Below, in pieces: positions 17,045-25,237 of a stretch of DNA of 46,010 bases. The notes beneath the pieces are model-generated. The model ran no database searches. It worked only from the letters and a program-made list of their open reading frames with translations, and was not told where the DNA came from. The DNA lies in the NCBI GenBank assembly GCA_003167495.1, contig PMSX01000342.1, positions 1 to 46,010 of the forward strand, in the 5' to 3' direction. The DNA comes from Bryobacterales bacterium. GTDB taxonomy: Bacteria > Acidobacteriota > Terriglobia > Bryobacterales > Bryobacteraceae. Made by a program: the position numbers and the translations under genes. Positions within the stretch are counted from its first letter, which is position 1; each line of letters starts with the position of its first letter.

Positions 17045-17786
17045 AAGTGCCACCGGGACGGGTTGCGTCCTGAATTACTCTGGCGTTCTGCAGTTCGGCA
17101 TTCGATACCGGATGCAGCGCGCCGTTTTTCAACTCTAAAATTCGATCACAACGAGAGGCAAATGAAAGATTATGCGTGACAAAAACAGAGGTTAAATTAT
17201 GGGCGGAATGCAAATCGCGCAATAATCCAGCGATCATGTCTCCCGTTTTATAGTCGAGGCTGCCGGTGGGTTCATCGGCAAGCAAGACACTCGGGCCGGC
17301 AGCTAGGGCACGCGCGAGAGCCACGCGCTGCTGTTCGCCACCAGACAATTCCCCGGCGCGATGCAACGCCCGGGCCTTCAAACCAACTTCCCGCAGCCGG
17401 TCTTCTGCGTACCGGGCTGCGGTTTCGGGCCGTTGACCGCGAACCAACAGCGGCATCATGACGTTTTCCAGAGCGGTAAAATCTGCCAATAACGAGGGAT
17501 TTTGCCAAACAAAAGCGACTTGGCGATTGCGGAAGCTGGCCAAATCCTGGTCGTTCATCGAAACAATGTCGCGGCCATCGAACTGAATCGAGCCGCTGGT
17601 GGGCCGGTCTAAGCCACCCAACAAGTGGAGCAGCGTAGATTTGCCTACACCCGATTCGCCAATGATCGCCAGCCGCTCATCGCGTGACACCCGGAGCGAA
17701 AGGTTTTTGAAAACAACCACATCCGCTCCCCCTGAGCGATAAATTTTGGTCAGGGAGTCCGCACAAATCGCACTCTCGGTTTCCAA
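17037..17786 (-). CDS. ABC transporter ATP-binding protein (LolD/MacB-like)
   Basis: A 249-residue ABC ATPase from a TTG start preceded by GAGGCGGG. Upstream in-frame codons to 17864 encode a sequence without family similarity, so the shorter start is preferred. The motifs are complete: Walker A GESGVGKST, Q-loop VWQNPSL, signature LSGGEQQRV, Walker B VLLADEPT and H-loop VFVTHNL. This is the LolD/FtsE/MacB type that powers lipoprotein or peptide extraction. No permease is adjacent; the gene overlaps clpC instead. A partner such as an FtsX/LolC protein must be encoded elsewhere, or the protein acts differently. Confidence 0.9.
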   Translation of the reverse strand: METESAICADSLTKIYRSGGADVVVFKNLSLRVSRDERLAIIGESGVGKSTLLHLLGGLDRPTSGSIQFDGRDIVSMNDQDLASFRNRQVAFVWQNPSLLADFTALENVMMPLLVRGQRPETAARYAEDRLREVGLKARALHRAGELSGGEQQRVALARALAAGPSVLLADEPTGSLDYKTGDMIAGLLRDLHSAHNLTSVFVTHNLSFASRCDRILELKNGALHPVSNAELQNARVIQDATRPGGTYV

Positions 17787-18044
17787 TATCCCGCCTCTAA
17801 CCTCTAGCTTAGACCAACCGATTCGAGAATACTTCGATTTGCTTAAACAAAAGTCCTGACGCAACGGCGAAATGGGGAGCGAGGCGGCGATGGGTTAACC
17901 CTCCTACTACTTAGACGTGCTATTAGAGTTGCCGGATTCTCCGATTCCCAGGAAGAAAGCACTGTCTACCACCTTATCGGTTGGAAGAACAGAGAAGTGC
18001 ATGGTTGACAGGAGAAAAAGCAATCCTCAAGTTGTCGCCGTGAT

Positions 18045-19889
18045 TTAGAAGATAAAGTTCAAGCCGCCGCGAATGGCGCGTGGCGATTGAACTACTAACA
18101 TCTGGTCTGCTCCGCCACCCAGTGGAATGTAACCTTGGGCGAGCAGGTTTTGCAGATCCGCAGTGATCTCAAGATGACCCGGGAATCCGAATAGAGAGGG
18201 AATCGGTTGTTGGAAACCGAAATTCAAACCGGGTGAGACGATGTTGTTCTGGGTCACAAACACGTGTACCGGAACAAACGCTCCTGAATCAATCCAACCA
18301 TAGCCAGCGGTAAACCTCGTTCCCGAGACCGGGATGGAAGCTCTGAACTTAGCTCCTGCCACGTCATGCAGACCCATTTCCAGCGAAGGCAGGCCACCAT
18401 CCAACATATGGCTTGGGTCCGCGGTGGAGAACCCGCCCATGCGGCCGAAAGCGAGACCGACGTCCATGTGGTCGGTGATGCGTTGTGTGACGGACGCGGC
18501 CAGACCCATGCGCGTGTAACCGCCGATGTTGTACGCGGACGTCTTCGACACGCCATCGAACAAAAGACTTCCGGGATTCAGCAGCGAGACATTGCCGCTC
18601 AAATTGAGTTGCCCGTCCCAGACTTGCTCATGAAAGCCACTGATGGCGTAAGTGCGAGCGCCGATCCGCCGGCTGTAGCCCAGCTCGGAGCTCTGAGTCC
18701 GCTGCAAGACGAGACGATCATTGCGGCTCGACATCTGCGGCAAACGGCCTAGCGCATTTAGCGCGTTCGATAGATCGCTGGTTGGCGAAAATTCTTGATC
18801 GGATGTGAGCGAAGGAGAATGATTGGTGAGTTCATCTGGACGGCCGCCATCGCTGAACGCGGCCATAATCTGGCTATCCGGATTCAAACTGAGGGTTGCC
18901 CGCGCGAAAGGACTGATGCGAGCCGATTCTTGCAGGTAGCTCACCGATTGGCCGGTAACTCCGTATTCCACGTGCAGGTTGTCAAGGGGATCAGAGACCT
19001 GATACAGGTTGAGCGACATGATGCGCAATCCTGGAACCTGTCCCGGTCCTGATAACGGTATTCCAAACCGGCTAAATTGAGAGATCGTCAGCGTGACCTC
19101 CGGGGCGTTCATAAACGGGTTCTCCGCATTGCGCTGATACACAGCCGCCAACCCGCGCACTGAGGGTGTGAAATCGGAGCTTTGCCCGAGCGAGCCGGCA
19201 ATCTGCAATTGGTTCTTGCCCAACACGTTGGTAGAAAGCGCGAAGATAGAACCCAAATCGCTGAAGGCTGTCCCGGTATCGAGCATGCCCGCATCGCCAC
19301 CGTTTAAGCGCACCATGGCATGCGTATCGGAAAAGATCTGCGCGCGCGGTTCGGCGGGCTCATGCGGCTGCTTCGCTTTGAGCTCCGGCAGGAAACGGGT
19401 TACCGGACGAGTAGCGGTAGATGTGCGCAGAGCCCACTTCCAGTCGTTAGTCATGGTGCCGGCTGGAATCTTATAGGTGACTTGAATGTTGCTGAAGAGC
19501 GTAGCCATGTGAATCTGCAAATAGCTGTCTTCACCAGGCTTGACAGTGATGCGGTCACGGAAGGCGGGAAGGAAACTCGGTTGCGAAACACGCACGGCGT
19601 AGGTATCGAGCGGTAAGCCGGCAAATACGAAGCGCCCATCGGAGGCAGTGATCGCTTTAGCCAGAACACGCTCGTAGCGGTTCAGCAGTTGGACCGTGGC
19701 ACCCATTTGCGGCGTGCCTGCGGCGTCCATCACCGACCCAACCACGTTGCCCGTGACGATTAAAGACAAGTCTGCGGCTTTCGCTTGGCCGATAAGGGCC
19801 AGGAGCCCCGACAGCAGAACCGTCCTTGCCGCGAACTTTATGCCTGCTAAACCAGACTGCAAAATCCGACCTTGTTGCGCTGAACGCAC
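18045..19889 (-). CDS. Carboxypeptidase-regulatory-domain outer-membrane protein
   Basis: A 614-residue protein. A signal peptide (about 22-38, RTVLLSGLLALIGQAKA) is followed by a CarboxypepD_reg domain (about 46-130, GSVMDAAGTPQMGATVQLLN...GRFVFAGLPLDTYAVRV). The rest is rich in Ser, Gly and aromatics in short alternating strands, ending GGLNFIF with a terminal Phe, as in outer-membrane barrels. It lacks a recognisable TonB plug domain and is shorter than classical TonB receptors. Probably a surface barrel or adhesin-like protein; ligand unknown. It is downstream of the GWxTD gene with 99 bp between them, so cotranscription is possible but a hairpin lies in the gap. Confidence 0.72.
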   Translation of the reverse strand: MRSAQQGRILQSGLAGIKFAARTVLLSGLLALIGQAKAADLSLIVTGNVVGSVMDAAGTPQMGATVQLLNRYERVLAKAITASDGRFVFAGLPLDTYAVRVSQPSFLPAFRDRITVKPGEDSYLQIHMATLFSNIQVTYKIPAGTMTNDWKWALRTSTATRPVTRFLPELKAKQPHEPAEPRAQIFSDTHAMVRLNGGDAGMLDTGTAFSDLGSIFALSTNVLGKNQLQIAGSLGQSSDFTPSVRGLAAVYQRNAENPFMNAPEVTLTISQFSRFGIPLSGPGQVPGLRIMSLNLYQVSDPLDNLHVEYGVTGQSVSYLQESARISPFARATLSLNPDSQIMAAFSDGGRPDELTNHSPSLTSDQEFSPTSDLSNALNALGRLPQMSSRNDRLVLQRTQSSELGYSRRIGARTYAISGFHEQVWDGQLNLSGNVSLLNPGSLLFDGVSKTSAYNIGGYTRMGLAASVTQRITDHMDVGLAFGRMGGFSTADPSHMLDGGLPSLEMGLHDVAGAKFRASIPVSGTRFTAGYGWIDSGAFVPVHVFVTQNNIVSPGLNFGFQQPIPSLFGFPGHLEITADLQNLLAQGYIPLGGGADQMLVVQSPRAIRGGLNFIF

Positions 19890-19949
19890 GGCTTTCGCCT
19901 TCTATAATGTTACCGTAAATCCGGCCAGAGTGGTAAAGGTTTGTCAAGG

Positions 19950-19974
19950 CGCAGGTCCTTCGGCCCGAACTGCG
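19950..19974. other. Imperfect hairpin between two genes
   Basis: CGCAG (19950-19954) pairs with CTGCG (19970-19974), and inside it TTCGG pairs with CCGAA, with GTCC bulged on one arm. There is no T run on either side. It may attenuate or process the transcript between the GWxTD and CarboxypepD genes. Confidence 0.35.
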
Positions 19975-19988
19975 GGATATGGGGGACT

Positions 19989-21698
19989 CTACGTCGCCGT
20001 TACGGTAAACTGCTTTGTAGGCGTAAGCGTTTGGTTATTCAGCTTGTCGTCCACCTTCATTTTCAAGGTGTAGCGCCCGGGCGGTAATGACTTCAGTGGG
20101 AACTTCTTTTCCACGGTAACCAGGAACGACGAAGCATTCGGAAAGGCCTTGGTGTCGGAAAGGTCTTCGGTGTAGTCGACCACCGTCTTGTCGTCGGCGT
20201 TGTTCACAATCTGGTACTCCACGCTGCCTTTGGGTTTTTTGCTAACCGGGTCCATTTTGAAGTTGTAGAGCTCGGTGTAGATACCCATGGTTTCTTCTTG
20301 TTTAAAGACGTCGTTAATGCGCGGCCTTACCTTAGAACTGCGAATGACGAACTGCCCGGTCCCGATACTGGTGGTGGGTACATGCTCGAGTTGATCTGCC
20401 AGAATCACGCTGCTGGCGCCCAGCGTGTCTTCGTTGTAGCTCGGCACTATTAGCGCACTCTCAAACGTATTCATGGTGTTGCCCACTAAATCTTTAGCAA
20501 CAACGTTGAGGCGGTAGGTGCCCGGCGCCAGCGGTATGCGCTTGAAGTAAACCTGCGAACCGTTCTGGGCATCTTGCAGCATTTCCGCTGGAAGCTCGGA
20601 AGTGACCGTATCTTCAAACCAGTTCACAGACCGGCGGGTCAGCGTAGTGATACGCCCGTAAATGTTGACGCTCGCTTTGGCGATCTTATCCTTGGTGGCA
20701 TAATTCAAATCGGAATTCTTGAACTGCACCATGACGTTGGCGTAGACGGTGGCATCCGTAACGCGAATATAATCGGTGCGCACCTGCATGGGCAATGTGT
20801 TGTAGCGAATGTTGGAATTGACCACCGCATCCAGATCTTTGAACTTAATGGTGGGCGGCTTCATCAAATTCGCATAACGTTCAATGCGCGTGAACTCGTT
20901 CATGCTTTCGGGTAACGGCTGATTACCAGTGCCCAAGTGCGTACCGTCCGTGCGGCTGAAACGGTCCGTCTTGGTGGATAAGCCCATTTGCTCTGAAAGG
21001 GTCAAACCCGCGCCGGGCACATAGAGTAAAGCGTCTTTTTCTTCCGGATCGAGCGAGATGTGGTACTCGCCGCTCATCGTGGTATCTACAAATTCGATTT
21101 CCGTGTTTGTCCCGACTCCCTCAATGTACCGATAACGCCACGTTTCAAATGGATACGTTGATGTTTCGCCGCCGCCTTCTTCAATGGGCCGCTCATAGCT
21201 GCCGCCGGAAGGATGTGAATCGATTTCATCCGGCGGACCGTATTTGATGTAGATCATGCCGCGGTCGGTTTTCCAGCCAGGAATGCCCGACGCATAGTGG
21301 TCATTGGCGTAGGCGATGCGGCGGTAATGCTCTTCCTTATATTCGTTCTCTTCGGTGTCGGGAGTGGGATCGCGTCGCAGCCAGAACTGCTCGACAAATT
21401 GCTGGCGCTCTTCGTCGGTCTTTAACTTCTTGAACGCTTGCCGTTCTTCATCGGTGATAATGTAGCGGACGTCCTCATCCATCCACTTCTTCCAAGGACC
21501 CGCCAACTCCTTTTCCAGCGCTTTTTCCTTCCGCCTGATCTCTTTCTTCGTCAGAGGTTTGGCATTCGTCTCCGTGTTGGAATCGCTACTGCTCGAGGCA
21601 GCAGGTTTGTCTTGGTCTTGTGCGATTACCAAGATGCCGCCCAACGCAGCGGCGAGGCCGATCACCACGAATGAATGGGTTGAGGAAAATAACTTCAT
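19989..21698 (-). CDS. GWxTD domain-containing protein
   Basis: A 569-residue secreted protein. A signal segment (about 8-27) is followed by a Ser/Asp-rich, then Lys-rich linker, then WKKWMDEDVRYIITDEERQAFKKL and the domain motif IPGWKTDRGMIYIKYGPPDEID (about 140-160), then ETWRYRY. These are hallmarks of GWxTD proteins found in Acidobacteria and Bacteroidetes. The C-terminal half is beta-rich, with repeated lipocalin- or Ig-like strands (LAPGTYRLNVVAKDLVGN, LPPGRYTLKMKVDDK). Function is not established; it is usually predicted to be periplasmic. A good promoter precedes it, and AGGTG lies about eight bases before the ATG. Confidence 0.92.
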   Translation of the reverse strand: MKLFSSTHSFVVIGLAAALGGILVIAQDQDKPAASSSSDSNTETNAKPLTKKEIRRKEKALEKELAGPWKKWMDEDVRYIITDEERQAFKKLKTDEERQQFVEQFWLRRDPTPDTEENEYKEEHYRRIAYANDHYASGIPGWKTDRGMIYIKYGPPDEIDSHPSGGSYERPIEEGGGETSTYPFETWRYRYIEGVGTNTEIEFVDTTMSGEYHISLDPEEKDALLYVPGAGLTLSEQMGLSTKTDRFSRTDGTHLGTGNQPLPESMNEFTRIERYANLMKPPTIKFKDLDAVVNSNIRYNTLPMQVRTDYIRVTDATVYANVMVQFKNSDLNYATKDKIAKASVNIYGRITTLTRRSVNWFEDTVTSELPAEMLQDAQNGSQVYFKRIPLAPGTYRLNVVAKDLVGNTMNTFESALIVPSYNEDTLGASSVILADQLEHVPTTSIGTGQFVIRSSKVRPRINDVFKQEETMGIYTELYNFKMDPVSKKPKGSVEYQIVNNADDKTVVDYTEDLSDTKAFPNASSFLVTVEKKFPLKSLPPGRYTLKMKVDDKLNNQTLTPTKQFTVTAT

Positions 21699-22099
21699 AG
21701 GAAAACACCTTTTGCAAACGCCCGGGACTACCCCATTAGTCTAGAATTGTTTACCAGCAACGTCAACGCCGAGACGCAGCCGCTTCGCAATCCGTTGCAT
21801 CTCGCATCACCGCTCTCTTCTTTTCTCTATCTTCCATGGTACTCCGTATACGATATTCGGAAATGGAAACTCCCAAATTCTAGAATTGAAAGCGATTGCG
21901 AAGAACCTTTAGTACTATTTATCAGGTAGTTACGAAGGTACTGGTCAGAATCGGCGAGTGGCGTCCAACGTGCTGGGTATGGAAAACTACACAGTGTTGG
22001 GAGCGCAGTCAGGTTCTGAGTACACTAGTAGAAGCAGGGGCTAAATTTTACGTGGGGCGGTCGGACGAGATCTTTGTTTGATCGTCTAACAGGTGTCTA
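21699..22099. other. Divergent intergenic region, 401 bp
   Basis: This AT-richer gap separates the GWxTD gene (minus) and the histidine kinase (plus). It holds the GWxTD promoter, a 10-bp direct repeat TCTAGAATTG (21740 and 21879), and a 12-bp perfect palindrome AATTCTAGAATT (21876-21887). Short frames here have no credible start or composition. A possible kinase promoter (TTGAAA at 21886 with a poor -10) is too weak to call. I see no sigma-54 (GG-N10-GC) promoter. Confidence 0.5.
21738..21766 (-). promoter_or_regulatory. Sigma-70-type promoter for the GWxTD gene
   Basis: On the minus strand, TTGACG (21766-21761) and TAGACT (21743-21738) are 17 bp apart. That is five and four matches to the -35 and -10 consensus. 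The predicted start lies about 30 bases before the ATG at 21698. The -10 box overlaps the motif TCTAGAATTG that recurs at 21879. Confidence 0.6.
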
Positions 22100-25060
22100 G
22101 TGCGGGAATCTAGAAACCAATTCGCGGGTACTTTGTTGCTTGTACTCACGGCGCTGGGTATTGTCGGCGCCGTGTTAAGTCTTGCGCACCTACACTCGTA
22201 TCCCTTGCATGACGACGGCGTGAGTTGGGTTGACCAGAAAGAAAAAGGGCCTTCCGGCGCCAGTTCGAATCGCGTCGTTGCGGCTTATCTGACCCCGGGC
22301 GGACCAGGCGAACAAAACGACATTCGAGTAGGCGATCAACTAGTCGCCATTCAAAATTTTCCGATTCAAAATGCCTTGGATGTGCCGCGTGCTTTATGGC
22401 AGATACCACTACTGGTTGGCCCCACTCGCTATACTCTGCGCCGTTACGGCATTGAGTTTCACAAGGACACAATTTACATACGAGGAACGCCACGCGATAA
22501 CGTTCTGTACTACCAATACGTGGTTGGGTTCTTTTATTTAGGAATCGGCCTGTTTGTCTACTACCGGCGCACCAGTGCCGCGAAATCGCGTCAGTTCTTC
22601 CTTCTTTGCCTGGCATCTTTTGGCGCTTGCTGTTTTCACTACTCCGGCTACCTGAATACGTTTGACGAACTGATGTATTGGGGCAACGTGGGCATGCATC
22701 TGTTAGCCCCGGCCATTTTTCTTCACTTTTGTCTCACCTTTCATGCCAAGCCGCGTTTCTTGGAACGCCGTGGCGCGGCTTTCCTGATCTACCTTCCATC
22801 CATTGTTTTGCTGCTGCTGTTTGCGGTGAGCGCGGGCGGCTTCCTAAATTATGCGACTTCGCTGTTGGAGGTTCGCTGGCTGCTGGATCGCGTGAGTCTC
22901 GCTTTTGAAATGTTGCTCTACTTTGCGGGCGCGGCAGCGCTGGCTTTTGATTTTAAACAGACCGAAGACCCCATGGTGCGCCGGCAACTGAAGTGGCTGC
23001 GCAACGGCGCCATTCTGGGATTGGCACCGTTTACGCTGTGTTACGCGCTGCCTTACGTGTTCGGCGCTGTTCCCAATCACGTAATGAGCTTGAGCGTTCT
23101 GTCGCTCGGACTAATTCCGCTTACCTGGGCGTACGCCATTACACGCTACCGGTTGATGGATGTGGACATCATCTTCCAGCAGGGCTACGTTTACACTTTA
23201 GCCACGTTCGCGGTGATTGGCGTGTTCTACGGTCTCATTTTCATCATCTTCAACACCCGCACGGTCACCCCGCCGGCCTTTGTGGTGCTGATTGCTTTCG
23301 CCACGTTTGTGTTTCAGCCGATTCGGCGCTGGATTCAAGAACAGCTCGACCGCTGGGTTTTTTATCGCGACCGGTATGATGCCCGCGTCACCATCACGGA
23401 ATTTGCCCGTGAGCTGAGTTCGGAAACAGATCAGAACGCCATGTTGGCGAAAGTGTCGGACCGTCTGCTGCGCACGCTTTCCATTCAACAGGTTGGGTTT
23501 TTCCTGTTTGACGAAGGGCAAAATCAATTTCGAGTGCACACATTGAGCCAACGGGCGGGCCGGCCGCCGAAGAGCGCGCCGCCGCGGCTGGATCTGAGTT
23601 TTCTGGCGCGATCGGAAGAAAAACAATATTTGTTTTTCGAGCGGCCGAAACACCTGCACCATATTTTTTCGGAAAACTGGCCCGCATCAGTTCGCGAAAC
23701 CATCGCCGAACTCGACTTTACCTATTATGTGGCTTGCAAGTCACGCAGCCGGGCCATCGCTTTCTTCGGCGTAAGCCGCACCACCGAAGGCGATTTCTTA
23801 TCTACCGACGACATCGATCTGTTAATCACGTTGTCGAACTATGTAGCCATCGCCATTGAGAATTCCCGCCTCTATAGTTCGCTGCAGAGCAAAGCCGACG
23901 AATACGAACGACTGAAAGAATTCAGCGAGAATATCGTCGAATCCATCAACGTCGGCATCTTGGCGGCCAGTCTTGATGGTCGCGTTGAGAGTTGGAATAG
24001 TCAGATTGAGAAGCTCACCGGCGTGCGCCGCGAAGACGCAGTGGGCCGCCTGTTGCGTGAACTCTTCCCAGCCGACCTTTGTCAAAAGTTCGATGAGCTG
24101 CGGGCCGAAGAAGGCGTTCATAATGTTTACCGCACCGTGCTGCGGCCGCGCGTGCTCGAGGGCAGCGAGCCCGACACCGCACCCGTCTTGCGCGAGTTTC
24201 TCCAGGAACGGGGGCCCCTCCGCGAATCGATTGTGAATCTGGCGATTGCGCCGCTGGTTTCGAAAGATCTAAAGCAAATCGGGCGGCTGATCATCTTCGA
24301 CGATGTGACTGACCGCGATGAACTGGAACGGCGGTTGGTGCAGGCCGATAAGCTCAGTTCCATTGGTTTATTAGCAGCCGGTGTCGCGCATGAAGTGAAC
24401 ACGCCGCTGGCGGTGATTTCCACCTATGCGCAAATGCTGGCCAAGCAGGTTTCCGGCGACGATCAAAAAGCCAAGCTGCTGGACAAAATTGCCAAGCAGA
24501 CGTTCCGTGCGAGCGAGATTGTCAACTCGCTTCTGAACTTTTCGCGTACTTCGCCGACGGATTTCGCGGAAGTGGATTTGAATCGCATCATCCGCGAGAC
24601 GGTCTCACTGGTGGAGCACCAGTTTCAAAAGGCAGGCGTGGCTACCGATTTGGCGCTTGATGACAACTTGCCGGGTATTCGCGGCAATTCCGGCAAGCTG
24701 CAGCAGGTGTTCCTGAACCTGTTCATTAATGCGCGCGACGCGATGCCGGAGGGAGGTTTGTTGACCATTCGCTCCCACGCCGAAGCTGGTTGCGCCGTGA
24801 TTGAAGTTGGCGATACCGGCCAGGGCATTTCGCCGGAGCATCTGGCGCGGATCTACGATCCCTTCTTTACCACCAAGGGACCGAAGAAGGGCACCGGTTT
24901 GGGCCTTTCGATCAGTTATGGCATTGTGCATGAGCACGACGGCTTGATTGAAGTGGATAGCGCGGTTGGCAGCGGCACGCGCTTCCGGCTCGAGTTTCCG
25001 GGTTTGGCGGTGCGCGGCGCACGGGCACTCAACGCACCGGCGGAAGCGTTGCCGGCGTAG
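22100..25060 (+). CDS. Membrane sensor histidine kinase (PDZ-7TM-GAF-PAS)
   Basis: A 986-residue kinase. One membrane helix (about 11-30) is followed by a PDZ-like periplasmic segment (about 45-130, VVAAYLTPGGPGEQNDIRVGDQLVAI), then about seven or eight membrane helices (138-405), a GAF-like domain (about 428-595), a PAS domain (about 602-735), the HisKA box with His764 (GVAHEVNTPLAV) and a HATPase (N877 in LFINARDAM, GDTGQGI, GTGLGLS). The transmitter resembles NtrB-type kinases. Start GTG 22100 has AGGTG a few bases upstream. It lies 177 bp before an NtrC-type regulator, its likely partner. The input is unknown; PDZ plus 7TM suggests envelope or peptide sensing. Confidence 0.92.
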   Translation: MRESRNQFAGTLLLVLTALGIVGAVLSLAHLHSYPLHDDGVSWVDQKEKGPSGASSNRVVAAYLTPGGPGEQNDIRVGDQLVAIQNFPIQNALDVPRALWQIPLLVGPTRYTLRRYGIEFHKDTIYIRGTPRDNVLYYQYVVGFFYLGIGLFVYYRRTSAAKSRQFFLLCLASFGACCFHYSGYLNTFDELMYWGNVGMHLLAPAIFLHFCLTFHAKPRFLERRGAAFLIYLPSIVLLLLFAVSAGGFLNYATSLLEVRWLLDRVSLAFEMLLYFAGAAALAFDFKQTEDPMVRRQLKWLRNGAILGLAPFTLCYALPYVFGAVPNHVMSLSVLSLGLIPLTWAYAITRYRLMDVDIIFQQGYVYTLATFAVIGVFYGLIFIIFNTRTVTPPAFVVLIAFATFVFQPIRRWIQEQLDRWVFYRDRYDARVTITEFARELSSETDQNAMLAKVSDRLLRTLSIQQVGFFLFDEGQNQFRVHTLSQRAGRPPKSAPPRLDLSFLARSEEKQYLFFERPKHLHHIFSENWPASVRETIAELDFTYYVACKSRSRAIAFFGVSRTTEGDFLSTDDIDLLITLSNYVAIAIENSRLYSSLQSKADEYERLKEFSENIVESINVGILAASLDGRVESWNSQIEKLTGVRREDAVGRLLRELFPADLCQKFDELRAEEGVHNVYRTVLRPRVLEGSEPDTAPVLREFLQERGPLRESIVNLAIAPLVSKDLKQIGRLIIFDDVTDRDELERRLVQADKLSSIGLLAAGVAHEVNTPLAVISTYAQMLAKQVSGDDQKAKLLDKIAKQTFRASEIVNSLLNFSRTSPTDFAEVDLNRIIRETVSLVEHQFQKAGVATDLALDDNLPGIRGNSGKLQQVFLNLFINARDAMPEGGLLTIRSHAEAGCAVIEVGDTGQGISPEHLARIYDPFFTTKGPKKGTGLGLSISYGIVHEHDGLIEVDSAVGSGTRFRLEFPGLAVRGARALNAPAEALPA

Positions 25061-25237
25061 CGTTGCCTTAATATCTCACCGAATTCTTTCCAATAGTTGG
25101 ATCGGGCCGAATCAGAGCCGGGAGCGTTAGCGACCCAGACTGCAGCAACGCGAGCAAGATGATCCCGCCGATTTTTCGTAGTCTAAACATAGTTCCGGCG
25201 CCGGCCGCAAACTCCCCATCTGCTACAACCAACAATA

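Noticed and set aside
16247..17179. 310-codon plus-strand frame opposite clpC
   Set aside because: Antisense shadow of a strongly conserved gene; composition follows from clpC codon use.
21747..22081. Two 60-codon plus-strand frames before the kinase gene
   Set aside because: Random-looking composition, no ribosome binding site, and they cross the promoter and palindrome region.
25068..25190. 40-residue minus-strand frame (MFRLRKIGGIILLALLQ...) between kinase and regulator
   Set aside because: It has a signal-like stretch, but is very short, has no clear ribosome binding site and lies opposite the regulator's leader; not enough to call it.
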